Assembly (NCBI GenBank): GCA_964035545.1 | Contig: CAXIUT010000245.1 | Span: 1 to 30,923, forward strand | Length of the DNA stretch: 30,923 nucleotides | Direction: 5' to 3' | Source: Bugula neritina | Lineage: Eukaryota; Bryozoa; Gymnolaemata; Cheilostomatida; Bugulidae | Shown: in pieces, positions 1 through 8,808 of the stretch | Numbering within the stretch: position 1 is the stretch's first letter | Layout of the letters: every line of letters begins with the position of its first letter | Made by a program: the position numbers and the translations under genes | The notes under the pieces: model-generated | Seen by the model: the letters and a program-made list of their open reading frames with translations, nothing else | The model's database searches: none | What the model was told of the DNA's origin: nothing

Positions 1-356
1 TAAAGGTACTTTCTATATTATCCATTTTCAACTAAAATTATCATTTCTACTTTACAATTTTTACATTCTCATCATCAATTCCTCTATTCTTTTCAGATCT
101 CCCGTCGCCTGAAACTAACTAACTTTAGAATTAAGTTGATATTCATTATTTCCTTGATAAGTAGATATAGGATAGACTATTTGAGGTGGAGTATGACTTG
201 GTCTTTCTTGAACTGCTGACTATATCTTCTATAGTTTTTATCCTGACTGATTTATCGATATCCACTTGTACTTCTTTGTCCTACTTGAGGAGCTAAAACA
301 TTTTGAAACAGATGTTGTGAATTTTGGTTTCTTTAAATAAAAGGCTGATTCCTCAT
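1..356 (-). CDS. Partial Gln-rich, coiled-coil-ending protein (cut by window edge)
   Basis: The ATG is at 356-354 and the frame runs off the left edge, so the 3' end is missing. The first ~60 residues are polar and rich in Gln, Asn, Arg and Ser. A second frame then takes over with a Pro-rich patch and an amphipathic segment (LKRIEELMMRMEKLESRNDN) typical of a coiled coil. The switch falls at an A5 run near 235-240 and is mended by one extra A; no GT...AG segment of suitable length and phase exists there, so I read it as a base contraction. TAA and TAG are read as Glu. No family is recognised. It is the most distal member of a run of minus-strand genes spaced 20-125 bp apart. Confidence 0.5.
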
Positions 357-452
357 TTTTGAATATTTAACGATTTATTGAATTAATTATTAAAGAAAAA
401 AGCATTTTTTTTAACATAGATAATATTCAGAAGACTCTTTTAAATGAAATTA

Positions 453-683
453 TCAAAAATCATTAGGATCATTATCAGATTTTCCATAGACTTTTTTATA
501 CTGCATGAAAAAGAAAATTAATGTTACAACAAATAAAGCCATAATTATAAACTTCATATTCTATGTAACAGGCATTCCATCATTATTTCCATGCGGTGGA
601 ATTTCATTCCATCTCTCGTTCTCTGCACGTTGATTCATTTCTATCTTAATCAAATATCTAAATATAATAATCAATATAGTCAT
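453..683 (-). CDS. Small single-pass membrane protein, hypothetical
   Basis: An uninterrupted frame from ATG 683-681 to TGA 455-453 gives 76 residues. An internal ATG at 638-636 would give a 61-residue form that begins MNQRAENERWNEIPPHG and is probably the better start, because the stretch before it is AT-rich and only loosely hydrophobic. The middle carries one strong membrane helix (FIIMALFVVTLIFFFMQY) followed by a short charged tail (KKVYGKSDNDPNDF). Short N-terminal polar part, one helix and short tail suggest a small bitopic or tail-anchored protein. One TAG codon falls in the polar part and is read as Glu. I recognise no family. It lies 20 bp downstream of the stop of the 704-1494 gene on the same strand. 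Confidence 0.55.
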
Positions 684-703
684 GATAAGTAAATGCAATG
701 ATA

Positions 704-1494
704 TCAATAAAAGAAGACCTTTTTCTTACCTATTCTGTCTTGACAACTACCGAGATCAAATTGCTATTATGTACATGTTGATTTTTTAAGAGTATTTATT
801 GATTATTCTCTTAGCAATAAATTTTATGAAGAACTTTGATATGAATTAAAATATGACTGACTCTTGAAGTCTTTTTTGCACTTTCCCTTTTCTTTATACT
901 TTAAGCGATCTTCTTACCCAAATCAATTGTCTATGTAGTTAATGCCTATATTTTTCTATTTTAGTTTTATTCTTTTTTCTGTTGTTTCTATATAATGTTC
1001 AGTAAATATTTCAAGTAGCTGTTTATATTTCTTATCTTAAGGTAAAAATCGAAGTTTATTCAATTTTTTATCTAATTATTATGAATTTTAGCAAGTTAGA
1101 TCATTTAGCTGTTTATTTTATATTTATAATTATTGATTGAGATGTCCAGATAGTTTAATTTAAAAAAGAGTCCCAAAATTTTAGATAAGTTTGACTACCT
1201 AATCAAGAAAACCAACTATATAATTTTTAGAACTTTCTTATATTTTATGTTAAGTAAATGATCCATATATTTTAGATTTACTATTTGTTTTAGGCGTAAC
1301 AGGTAGATGGACTCTTTGTTTTTTATTGATTTATTCTAATTTTTTTCTAAGAAATCCATTTTAACGTTTAGTTGCTCAATTTCCATAACATAACACTTAT
1401 CTTCATCAATATCACTCTACTAAGAACAACTATTATCACATCTCACCACAAATGACTATAAATCATGCTCGCTCAAAGAACATTTCACATCCAT
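704..1494 (-). CDS. Coiled-coil protein, hypothetical, with frame breaks
   Basis: The ATG (1494-1492) opens an acidic N-terminus (MDVKCSLSEHDLESFVVRC) followed by a Lys/Glu/Leu-rich helix. Near 1215 the coding pattern moves to another frame at a T-run (GTTTTC). That frame reads as a good coiled coil with patches such as LNQELEIENKQLNDLTCEN and KYKQLLEIFTEHYIETTEKR, with UAR as Glu. It meets a TGA at 925-923, yet the same frame stays coding-like (EEDRLKYKEKGKCKKDFK) down to a second TGA at 706-704. Either the first TGA is the true end and the rest is chance, or the TGA is a sequence error or rare sense codon. No domain recognised. The start lies 4 nt past a TGA of the upstream kinase frame. 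Confidence 0.45.
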
Positions 1495-1583
1495 TGTATC
1501 AGCTTATTCGTTTTTTTATCATATTTTTTCGTTATAGTATATAATCGATTAGATTGCTAACTATTTTTTATAGAATATTTATT

Positions 1584-1671
1584 AAAAATGATAAGGTAAG
1601 ATAATAAAATGATAAGAAAAAATATTAAAAATGATAATCAAAGATATTAAAATGATAAGGTAAGATATTAA
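1584..1671. repeat. Four imperfect ~22-bp AT-rich tandem units
   Basis: Four copies of a unit close to AAAATGATAAGGTAAGATATT follow each other. The first and last keep the AAGGTAAGAT core; the middle two are degenerate. They lie at or just beyond the 3' end of the kinase gene. Read on the minus strand they stay open but give a monotonous Phe/Tyr/Leu/Ile string unlike the kinase, so I treat them as intergenic. Confidence 0.6.
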
Positions 1672-3042
1672 AAATCAGGAAAAGAGGTTGTTGAATCAGA
1701 TTAGCCTCTTTGAAACATTTTTAGAAGTTTTTTATCCAAAATTATGATAATATTATCTTCTCATTCTAATCAGTTAGTTTTAATAACTTCATAAAAGAAT
1801 CTATATATTTTGACTATAGTTTTTCCTTAGCAATAATGATGATTGTATCATTATTATAGTGTTTTTCTTCATTGAGAATAGACTAAATTTGAATAACTGT
1901 TTCAGCTAGATCATTTCTTTCACTTAGATATTTACCTCCTAACTTTTTATGCTATCTTTATATCATTTTGTAGCATTTCAAGAAGATATAGGAAGTTAGT
2001 TCTGGACAGGTGTTTTGATTGATAAATTTATCAGTTATTTTTAGAAGTTCAAGTAGATATTTATGGAGTTATTATGTTTGAAGTTCATCATTAGATTTAG
2101 TTTTTTTTCTTGAAAATAAGAGCCTAATCAAAAGGTTTTTTATCTTTATCTGAAGAAGGAACAACATCACTTTATCTTTTAGGAATTCTATTGTATTAAG
2201 ACAAAGCTCTTTGATGATTAGGTTGAAAACTACCTCCCCTTTCTATTTTAGCTGGTCTAGTAGGATATCTACAAAGCTAATCCCATGAAATTCTTTTAAA
2301 ATGATCCTTTACTAAACATTTTCTTAATAAACTTTCTAAGCTAAATGAAATAGGATTGATTTCTTTATTCATTGTAAGTTCTTGATTTTATAAAATATTG
2401 ATCAATTTAGCTATTGAATTTTATTGATAAGGACAAAATCCAAAAGCCATTTCATAGATAACGACTCCTAGACTCCAGATATCAGCTTTGATGGTATAGA
2501 TTTATCCTTTGAGGACTTAAGGAGCCATATAGATGGGTGATCCTAGCATGGTTTGAGCAAGATCTCTTTGACTTTATAAACTTTTACAAAATCCAAAATC
2601 ACCTATTTTATTTTACCATTATGAAGCAATATATTAGATGGTTTAAGATCTCGATGCATAACATTATTACTATTCATAATTTTGAATGCATCGAATAGTT
2701 GTTATAAATATTAGTTTATTTACTTTATGAAAAATATCCATTCTTTTTGATTTATTGCTCAAGAGTCCCTCCATTACAAAATTCATAAAAGAAATAAAAA
2801 TTATTAATAGTTTTTAGAATTTCTATGAATCTAACTATATATGGTGAGTCTATTTTAGTCAGTACTTAGATTTAGTTAAGTGTGCATTCTTCAAGTTTAG
2901 CATTTTATTTGAATCTTTTTATATTTACGACTTTGACAGCCACTTCTTTGTTGTTTCTACTGTCAATACCTCGATAGACTTTACCGTACTCGCCTTCTCC
3001 TATTTGTTCATGAAGAGTGTAGCTTTATATTATCTTCACCAT
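1672..3042 (-). CDS. Serine/threonine protein kinase, possibly ULK/ATG1-like
   Basis: The ATG is at 3042-3040. Kinase landmarks appear in order: Gly-rich loop GEGEYGKV, VAVK lysine strand, hinge YEFCNGGTLE, catalytic HRDLKPSN, GDFG, activation-loop end GSPIYMAPE and DIWSLG. The final Glu of APE is a TAA codon (2519-2517), direct evidence for UAR=Glu. The hinge and GSPIYMAPE resemble ULK/ATG1-type kinases, but this is a guess. A Lys-rich linker and a helical C-terminal region follow (KYLSERNDLAETVIQIES). Three frame breaks sit in A-runs (plus-strand 2723-2730, 2601-2617, 2101-2108). Adding one A at each of the first two restores canonical motifs, so they are probably sequencing contractions. 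The 3' end is unsure: the last frame has no TGA until 1501-1499, after the AT-rich repeats. Confidence 0.85.
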
Positions 3043-3165
3043 TCCGTTAGTATTTATTATTCGAATAATTATATCAGATTAAGCTCATCTTACTAAATTA
3101 AAAAGTTAATTATGATAGATAATTTAATAAATTAACAACAGTTAAGATCATAATAGTGATATTAA

Positions 3166-4503
3166 TCATTTTTTAATCATAATTCCCATAGGAGGAGCTT
3201 TAACATTATATTTATTGAGACTTTTCATAACAGATCCAATTCTAACACATTTCCCAGCAACACATAGTTCTAAAATAGGTCTACAATCTCTATTGGAGGT
3301 GCATCTCTTGCAATCATCAAATTCTTTCTCTTGGAACATTTTCAAACAGTTGCCATTTACACATTCTTAGCTTTATTTACAGACAGAAGGAGCCTCAGAG
3401 CATGCTACCTTATAGAAGAATTTCACCTATGGATCTAAGCAAGGGACACAATCATTGTTGAACTCTTTCTTTTCACCTGAAGAAGTAAAGCCACAAGCTG
3501 GATTTCCTACAACAGCAACACATGAAAAGTTTCTTTTGGTGCAAGCTGTTGGACTTAGATCATTCCTTAAAGTACATAGTGATTTGCGACCTTTTGATTT
3601 TTTTGAAGCGACGTTGCTCTTTTGAAGAACAGTAGTTTCTTGAGAGATACTACTTTATTAAGGTCCTTTGCTCTATTTAGGCTGTTGATTTTTTTGAGAT
3701 TCTTCGCTTGATTGAGGTTATTCATTCTTTTGAGTTTCTTGACTTTGTTGAGTTTCTTCGCTCGATTGAGGTTATTCATTCTTTTGAGGATTCTTTTGAG
3801 GCTCTTGAATCTGTTGAGTTTCTTGACTTTGTTGAGTTTCTTGATTTTTTTGAGATTCTTTGCTCGATTGAGGTTCTTGACTCTATTTAAGTTTTTGACT
3901 TTGTTGAGTTTCTTGACTTTATTGAGTTTCTTGATTTTTTTGAGATTCTTTGCTCGATTGAGGTTCTTGACTCTATTTAAGTTTTTGACTTTGTTGAGTT
4001 TCTTGACTTTGTTGAGATTCTTCACTCTATTTAGATTCTTCATTCTTTTGAGGTTCTTTAATTTGTTGAGGTTCTTCACTCAATTGAGATTTTTGACTCT
4101 CTAAAGATTATTCACTTTATTGAGGTTCTATAATTTGTTGAGGTTCTTGAATTTGTTGAGATTCTTCACTTTATTGAGGTTCTTGAATTTGTTGAGGTTC
4201 TTGAATTTGTTGAGATTCTTCACTTAATTGAGGTTCTTGACTTTATTAAGGAGCAACAGAAGTAACCTATTATATTTAAGCATTATTTTCTGAAGTGATC
4301 TAGTTTTAAGAACCTTCTATTGATTTAGATTGTTTGCTTTAACTTTTTTATGTTAATCCATATTCTTATTCTTTTCCTTGATGTCCTTTGCCTTTAGAAT
4401 GCTTCTTTTTTAGGCCTGCCTAATGTGAGTGATGTTTTTTGTGAGATTCAACCTAAGTGATGATGACAGCAAGCAAGATGAGTAGAATGAGAATTACTTT
4501 CAT
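3166..4503 (-). CDS. Secreted Glu/Gln/Ser-rich repeat protein with C-terminal Kazal-like Cys-rich domain
   Basis: A clean 446-codon frame (ATG 4503-4501, TGA 3168-3166), with no intron or break, encodes 445 residues. Residues 1-20 are a signal peptide (MKVILILLILLAVIITEVES). A basic His/Lys/Gly stretch follows. Residues ~80-290 are short repeats of SQEPQ, SEESQQ and SQETQ type, using TAA, TAG, GAA (Glu) and CAA (Gln). The last ~130 residues hold 15 cysteines; the part around PACGFTSSGEKKEFNNDC and the later FFYKVAC resembles a Kazal-type protease inhibitor fold, and a second cluster (CVNGNC, CKRC, CVAGKC) follows. A secreted protein with a flexible acidic spacer fits. The inhibitor role is inferred from Cys spacing only. 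It is divergent from the gene at 4894. Confidence 0.83.
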
Positions 4504-4893
4504 TTAATTTCTATAAATCGAATATATAATTGATAAATAGCATTCGAAATATCGAATCAATAAATATTTTCTATTTTTTTATGATTAAAAGCCCCATATT
4601 ATTTTTATTAGACAATTTACTTTTTGGAGTTTATAGCATGTTTAAATCTTTACTTTTAAATAATAAATTGAAACTGTAAGTACGAAAAATGAATAAAAAA
4701 CCTTTTTGTTGATATTAGCTTCTATACTAGTCTTTTTTAAGTAAAACTAGGTGTATATTAATGTTTTTTGTTGATGTTGTTATTCGTTATATATTTCTTC
4801 GTTTGTTTTTCTATTAAATTCCATTGGTAATAAGCAGAAGACAGGTGATAAATTCCAACAATTCATTCAAAAAAATATAATTATTAAACAGCA
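4504..4893. promoter_or_regulatory. Divergent intergenic region (390 bp)
   Basis: This is the space between two divergent starts (4503 minus, 4894 plus), so it should carry both promoters. It is very AT-rich with several T- and A-runs. I see no recognisable ciliate promoter motif and no ORF of note. Confidence 0.3.
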
Positions 4894-5172
4894 ATGAACC
4901 AACTTGACAACATCAGCTTCCTTGACCTCGTAAAGAGAGCCTCATCAAAAGAATACAATGCAGAAACTGACTTCCATTCACCAGAACACAATCCCGAAAC
5001 CGATTTCTAAAGCGACCTTATTGAGGGAGAATGGAGGACTAACTTACTCATTGAAGGAGAAGAATAAAGAAAAGCTAAGACCCTTCTGCTATGCAGAATG
5101 ACCAGCTTTGAAGAACAATTCAACAACACATCTTTTTTTAAATCGTTGGAAATGACTTCAAATCCGGAATGA
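4894..5172 (+). CDS. Small acidic protein, hypothetical (92 aa)
   Basis: ATG 4894 to TGA 5170-5172, 93 codons without interruption. The product is acidic and polar, with stretches such as ETDFHSPEHNPETDFESDL and LIEGEEERKAKTLLLC, and no membrane segment or signal peptide. Three UAR codons are read as Glu. The composition changes sharply to non-coding-like AT-rich sequence at both ends, which supports a real short gene. No family recognised. DPH6 starts 235 bp downstream on the same strand. The frame after the stop stays partly open toward DPH6, but the conserved DPH6 N-terminus marks a separate start. Confidence 0.5.
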
Positions 5173-5407
5173 TAACTTTATTTTATCATCATCAGTTACA
5201 TCATCACTCAATTCTTTTATTAATATGAACTAAACAAGCTTTATTTGTTTAACAATATTTAAAACCACAGAAAATATTTAATCAAATATTCATTTCAACT
5301 GTCATGAAGATCAAAGGACTTAATCTGATCTCTAAGCTAAAAGACAAAAGTCTTTAATATTATTGATAATCCAAAAAACGCTTTATTGTTTCAACTTTAT
5401 TATTAAC

Positions 5408-6240
5408 ATGAAAGTGCTCGCGCTCATATCAGGAGGTAAAGACTCCATCTACAATTTATGTAAATGCATTGACGAAGGTCACCAAGTTGTTGCCCTAGGA
5501 AATCTGTTCAATCCAGGTCAATCAATCAATATTTAGAATCAGGATAAGAAGGAACTTAACTTGATAGCTACATGTATCAAACTGTAGGCACCAATGCCAC
5601 TTTAAGCATTTCTTAGGCCTTGAGTATACCTATATATCGACGACCTATCACTGGTAAGCCAAAAATAAAAAGTCTTTAATATGCAAAAGAAGAAGGAGAT
5701 GAGGTGGAAGACTTATAATTGCTTGTTAAAGATGTTTTGGTACAATTATCATGATAAAGAATCATCATCCATAGATAAATGCTATTTCATCAGGAGCTAT
5801 CTTTTCAACTTACCAAAAATTAAGAGTATAAAACATGTTAATTTTCTATTATTTAGTTGCAATCGCCATGGAATGACCTCGATTGCTTACTTATGGTAAA
5901 GAAATCAATAATAACTTTTAAAATAAATGATAAACTATGGTATGAAGACTATACTTATCAAAGTTGCCAGTTTTGGTCTAAATAAAACCCATCTGGGTCG
6001 AACTCTAGATGAATTATAACCTTTTTTCCACAAATTAAAGAAATAATGCGAGATGAATGTCTGTGGATAGGGAGGATAGTACTAATCTTTGGTTTTGGAT
6101 TGTCCTTATTACAAAAAAAGGATGAATATGTACATTTTGTAAGAATCAGAGTTTAAAAGGAGTTGATATAGGTAGATAAAAGCGAAATATCTCCTGTGGC
6201 ATACTTGAAAATAAAGAGTATATCTCTGATAGATAAATGA
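5408..6240 (+). CDS. DPH6: Diphthine-ammonia ligase (diphthamide synthase), ATP-PPase family
   Basis: DPH6 catalyses the last step of diphthamide formation on elongation factor 2, amidating diphthine with ammonium and ATP in the cytosol. The N-terminus MKVLALISGGKDSIYNLCKC carries the PP-loop SGGKDS. Later family blocks follow: DSYMYQTVG, GDEVEDL, NAISSGAIFSTYQKLRVEN, AYLWERNQEELLKEMI, IKVASFGL, CGEGGEYESLVLDCP and SPVAYL. These line up only if TAA/TAG are Glu (the two invariant Glu of GEGGEYE are TAG 6068-6070 and 6077-6079) and if four 20-nt introns are removed (5517-5536, 5740-5759, 5837-5856, 6130-6149). Exon lengths 109, 203, 77, 273 and 91 total 251 codons, 250 residues, close to the single-domain human form. 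No base errors are needed. The long fungal/plant form has extra C-terminal domains; see the next stretch. Confidence 0.93.
5517..5536 (+). other. 20-nt spliceosomal intron 1 of DPH6
   Basis: GTCAATCAATCAATATTTAG, phase 1. Removing it joins NPE to SGEEGTELDSYMYQTVG and restores the family block ELDSYMYQTVG. Confidence 0.9.
5740..5759 (+). other. 20-nt spliceosomal intron 2 of DPH6
   Basis: GTACAATTATCATGATAAAG, phase 0, ending AAG rather than TAG. Removal joins LLVKDVL to NHHPEINAISSGAI and eliminates an in-frame TGA. Confidence 0.85.
5837..5856 (+). other. 20-nt spliceosomal intron 3 of DPH6
   Basis: GTTAATTTTCTATTATTTAG, phase 2. Removal joins LRVEN to ICNRHGMTSIAYLW, matching the family block RVENVC...AYLW. 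Confidence 0.92.
6130..6149 (+). other. 20-nt spliceosomal intron 4 of DPH6
   Basis: GTACATTTTGTAAGAATCAG, phase 2, ending CAG. Removal joins KKRMN to IVEKELIEVDKSEISPVAYL and gives a spacing between KKR and PVAYL like that of animal DPH6. Confidence 0.85.
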
Positions 6241-6720
6241 TTTCTGATAATTATTTTTTATCAAATGTTTATTTCATAATCACCTCACAACCTAGCCTCA
6301 TCGGAAGCCAAATCAATTTCAGCCCACGATCTCTCAGGCAGAAAATAAAGTCATCACCATTCACTACCCCATATAACTCAGCCTATCCTCACCAAGTATC
6401 GAATGCAAAGACCTTTCAATTAATTAGTCGTTGAAGAGAGTACTTCTATTTGGTGTACTATCTTTAAACAGCAAGATGTTTCATTGAGTTTATGTAAATG
6501 CGAGAAAGTTGAGAATGGATTATGCTAGATGGTGGTTAAATGGGTCAGTTAATTGTACGATTGGAAAAAGGATCATAAATTTGTGAAGGCTTATAGCAGT
6601 TATTCAAGAAAGAACGTTGAGATTTTTCTTGTAGATAGTGATCTTAAGAACAGGATTCATAAAAAGCTATAAATCCTTGGTTTAAGGTTGGGCTAAAAAT
6701 GTACAAAATAAGCAATATAG
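6241..6720 (+). other. Coding-like stretch downstream of DPH6, uncertain
   Basis: The frame of the last DPH6 exon stays open for more than 600 nt past its TGA (next TGA 6913-6915). From about ATG 6403 it reads protein-like: MQRPFNELVVEESTSIWC, then WVSELYDWKKDHKFVKAYSS and VEIFLVDSDLKNRIHKKL. It could be a separate small gene or a C-terminal extension like that of long fungal and plant DPH6. I do not recognise the extra domain of those forms. Between 6241 and 6400 the sequence is less convincing, and another frame there (6237-6434) is equally open. The 3' end cannot be set and would run into the convergent gene at 6783. Confidence 0.3.
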
Positions 6721-6782
6721 ATGAATAGCTTTTATTTAAAATATGTAAAAACTATCTAAAACACACAATATACTATGGAAAA

Positions 6783-7316
6783 TCATCTCTTCTAACCCGT
6801 TAAAACGATATCTGGATATGGTTCGTCATAGGTATCTTCTATCATGTCGGCTATTCCGAATAAAAACAAACCTACCAGTAGCAATTCATATTCTGGAGTC
6901 TTGATATAATTATGAATCACATGGGCAACCTCACAAGATCTGTCTTTCAATATCACATAGGCAAAATAATATAATATATTCGGTAGTATTTTCCTAAATG
7001 GTATAATAAAATAGTATATATTATGATATTTAGGTTAATAATCATCACATCGATCTTTAGCCGATTATTTACTAATGGACCAATGAGTTGATGATGGGAT
7101 ATATGGGAATATAATCTATTGGCTTTTTTATAGATTGTTTGCTTAAAAAAGGATGGGTCTATGTTTATAAAGTATAGCTGAGTTATTTTTAAAAAAGAGT
7201 TTAAAAAATGGAACATGATTAACTTCTATAATCTGTCCATGATAAAGAAGTGATTATGAAGGAATTGATGAATTGTAAATAAGAATGGCCACTTATTTTC
7301 TGTAATGCTAATACAT
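6783..7316 (-). CDS. Hypothetical protein with hydrophobic C-terminal part (177 aa)
   Basis: ATG 7316-7314 to TGA 6785-6783, 178 uninterrupted codons when UAR is Glu. The C-terminal third is clearly protein-like: VILKDRSCEVAHVIHNYIK, then TPEYELLLVGLFLFGIADMI and an acidic end EDTYDEPYPDIVLTGEKR. The segment ELLLVGLFLFGIADMI could be a membrane helix or a buried helix. A competing frame (7216-6953) is also fairly open in the N-terminal half, so a start inside that half or a missed frame change is possible. I recognise no family. The gene is convergent with the 6241-6720 stretch and divergent from the coiled-coil gene at 7570. Confidence 0.5.
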
Positions 7317-7569
7317 TTAATTTTTAGAATCAAGAAGCTGTATCGAACAGTTGATACTTATTCTTTATTCATATTCTATTTAATGATTTTTAGATAAACT
7401 ATTAATTTTTACTAATAAAGTATTTATAATGGCGCATAACCTTTTCCAAACTCCATCCAAATAAACTAACCATCAATCAATCGTCCTCTAAACTACCCAT
7501 CGCACTCCATAATAGTATTTTAGATAGCCTTAACCTAAAGTTGACTATAAATCTAAAACATTCAAATTG

Positions 7570-8687
7570 ATGAAGGAACTTGCCTAATCATAAGTAAATT
7601 CTTTTTTGTTCTAGATCAATAATAAAAAACTTTATACGCAAATCAGGTATCTTGAGAAGCAACTTGAAGGATTGGCTCGAGAAAGAAATCATATTTTTGG
7701 ATATTTTCAAGTTGGATCGGTTTAGGAGTTGATCAAAAGAGTTGAAAGTGGTCAAAGTACTCAAGTTAATCCGATGAAACTTGAAGAATGGACTAATATT
7801 ATAGAAGACTATAAGAGTATTATTAATAGCCAGCAAAGCAAATATCTCAAAGTATAGCAACAATTGAAATTATCTGAAGTCAAGTACATATCTATAATAC
7901 CTAGAATGAAACGGTACTAACAATAAAAAATAAACAAATCGATCAATGAATAAACATAATCCTTGAAAATGGCATAATAAAAAGCAAAAAATCTAAATTA
8001 GAAGATCCAAGAAAAAGACCAATAGATAAAATCATTAAGCTAGGAGTTATAAATAATAAAACAGTAGTTCAAAGAGGTGATAGTTGATGTAATATTGATT
8101 TAACTTAGAGATAAAAATGGAAAGATAAGTATATATAGATATAGAATAAGTATAATTTGGAAATATAGCATTTTTAATCTATGGAAAAACATGTGGAAGA
8201 AAGATTGCTTTAAGTTTAGCATTAGATGACTTTTTATAAAGAGTAAAGGGAATCGCATTTGTAAAAGATTAGTCTTTTGAAAAAATAAATATAGCTACAT
8301 TAAAATAGACCTTATTTTTCATTTGGAGGAGTTAAACATATCGAATGCCAAACATAGCTATAAGATTAGAAGTCACTATTGAACTATTAATGTCTTGAAA
8401 TAAGTATTAAAACACTTTTGGAGGAAAATGCCAAACTAAAAGACACCCTTTTAATGCTTTACACAAAAAAACCATAGGATTAGTTGATAAAATAAATATA
8501 AGTTGAATTACAGATCCTTCTAAATATGCACAATTCCAATAAAAATAATTAAAAATCTAAAGAAAACGAAGAAGAATCTATTTTGTAAAGCAAGAGACCT
8601 ATCAAATGGTCTGAAAGCGTGATAGATGGTGAGATCGAGGAGTTAAAAGAAGAAAGCTAAGGTAGATAATAATACATATAGATCTGA
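7570..8687 (+). CDS. Coiled-coil protein, hypothetical (~365 aa)
   Basis: ATG 7570 opens a frame rich in Glu, Lys, Gln and Leu (LYTQIRYLEKQLEGLARERN). It drifts at 8089, where removing a perfect 20-nt intron (8089-8108) rejoins it to a second long coiled-coil frame (SMEKHVEERLLEVEHEMTFY, later KTLLEENAKLKDTLLMLYTK) ending at TGA 8685-8687. The two exons add to 366 codons with no base error. A further in-phase 21-nt GT...AG segment at 7594-7614 may be another intron; it changes length by seven residues only. The C-terminus is acidic (EIEELKEESEGREEYIEI). A structural or scaffold role, for instance ciliary or basal-body, is only a guess from the coiled coil. It converges on the giant gene, 121 bp apart. 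Confidence 0.8.
7594..7614 (+). other. Candidate 21-nt in-phase intron
   Basis: A T-rich segment that starts GTAAAT and ends TTCTAG, phase 0, seven codons. Because 21 is a multiple of three the frame gives no proof; its T-rich body looks intronic. Confidence 0.4.
8089..8108 (+). other. 20-nt spliceosomal intron of coiled-coil gene
   Basis: GTAATATTGATTTAACTTAG, phase 0. Removal joins FKEVIVD to REKWKDKYIEIENKYNLEIE and restores a single coiled-coil frame across 1.1 kb. Confidence 0.88.
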
Positions 8688-8808
8688 ATACTGAACAGAC
8701 ATAGACCAAAGAGGTATAGCCTTGATATTAATGACCTATTTTTGTTCTATTCAATTATATATCTAATCATATTAATATAGTGTTATGATAAGATTTAATA
8801 TTTGATAA

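Noticed and set aside
2752-2771. A 20-nt GT...AG segment on the minus strand in the kinase hinge
   Set aside because: It encodes the canonical CNGGTLE hinge; splicing it would destroy the motif, so it is coding and the match is coincidental.
3567-4079. 170-codon Lys/Asn/Leu-rich minus-strand ORF and two plus-strand ORFs at 3708-4104
   Set aside because: Shadows of the Glu/Gln repeat region of the 3166-4503 gene in other frames; their monotony follows from the repeats.
5681-5899. 72-aa plus-strand ORF inside DPH6
   Set aside because: It runs mostly in a wrong frame; only its last part (NRHGMTSIAYLW) is DPH6 exon 4 reached through intron 3.
5408-6240. Reading UAA/UAG as glutamine (common ciliate code)
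   Set aside because: It puts Gln at invariant Glu positions of DPH6 and the kinase APE motif; Glu fits all of them.
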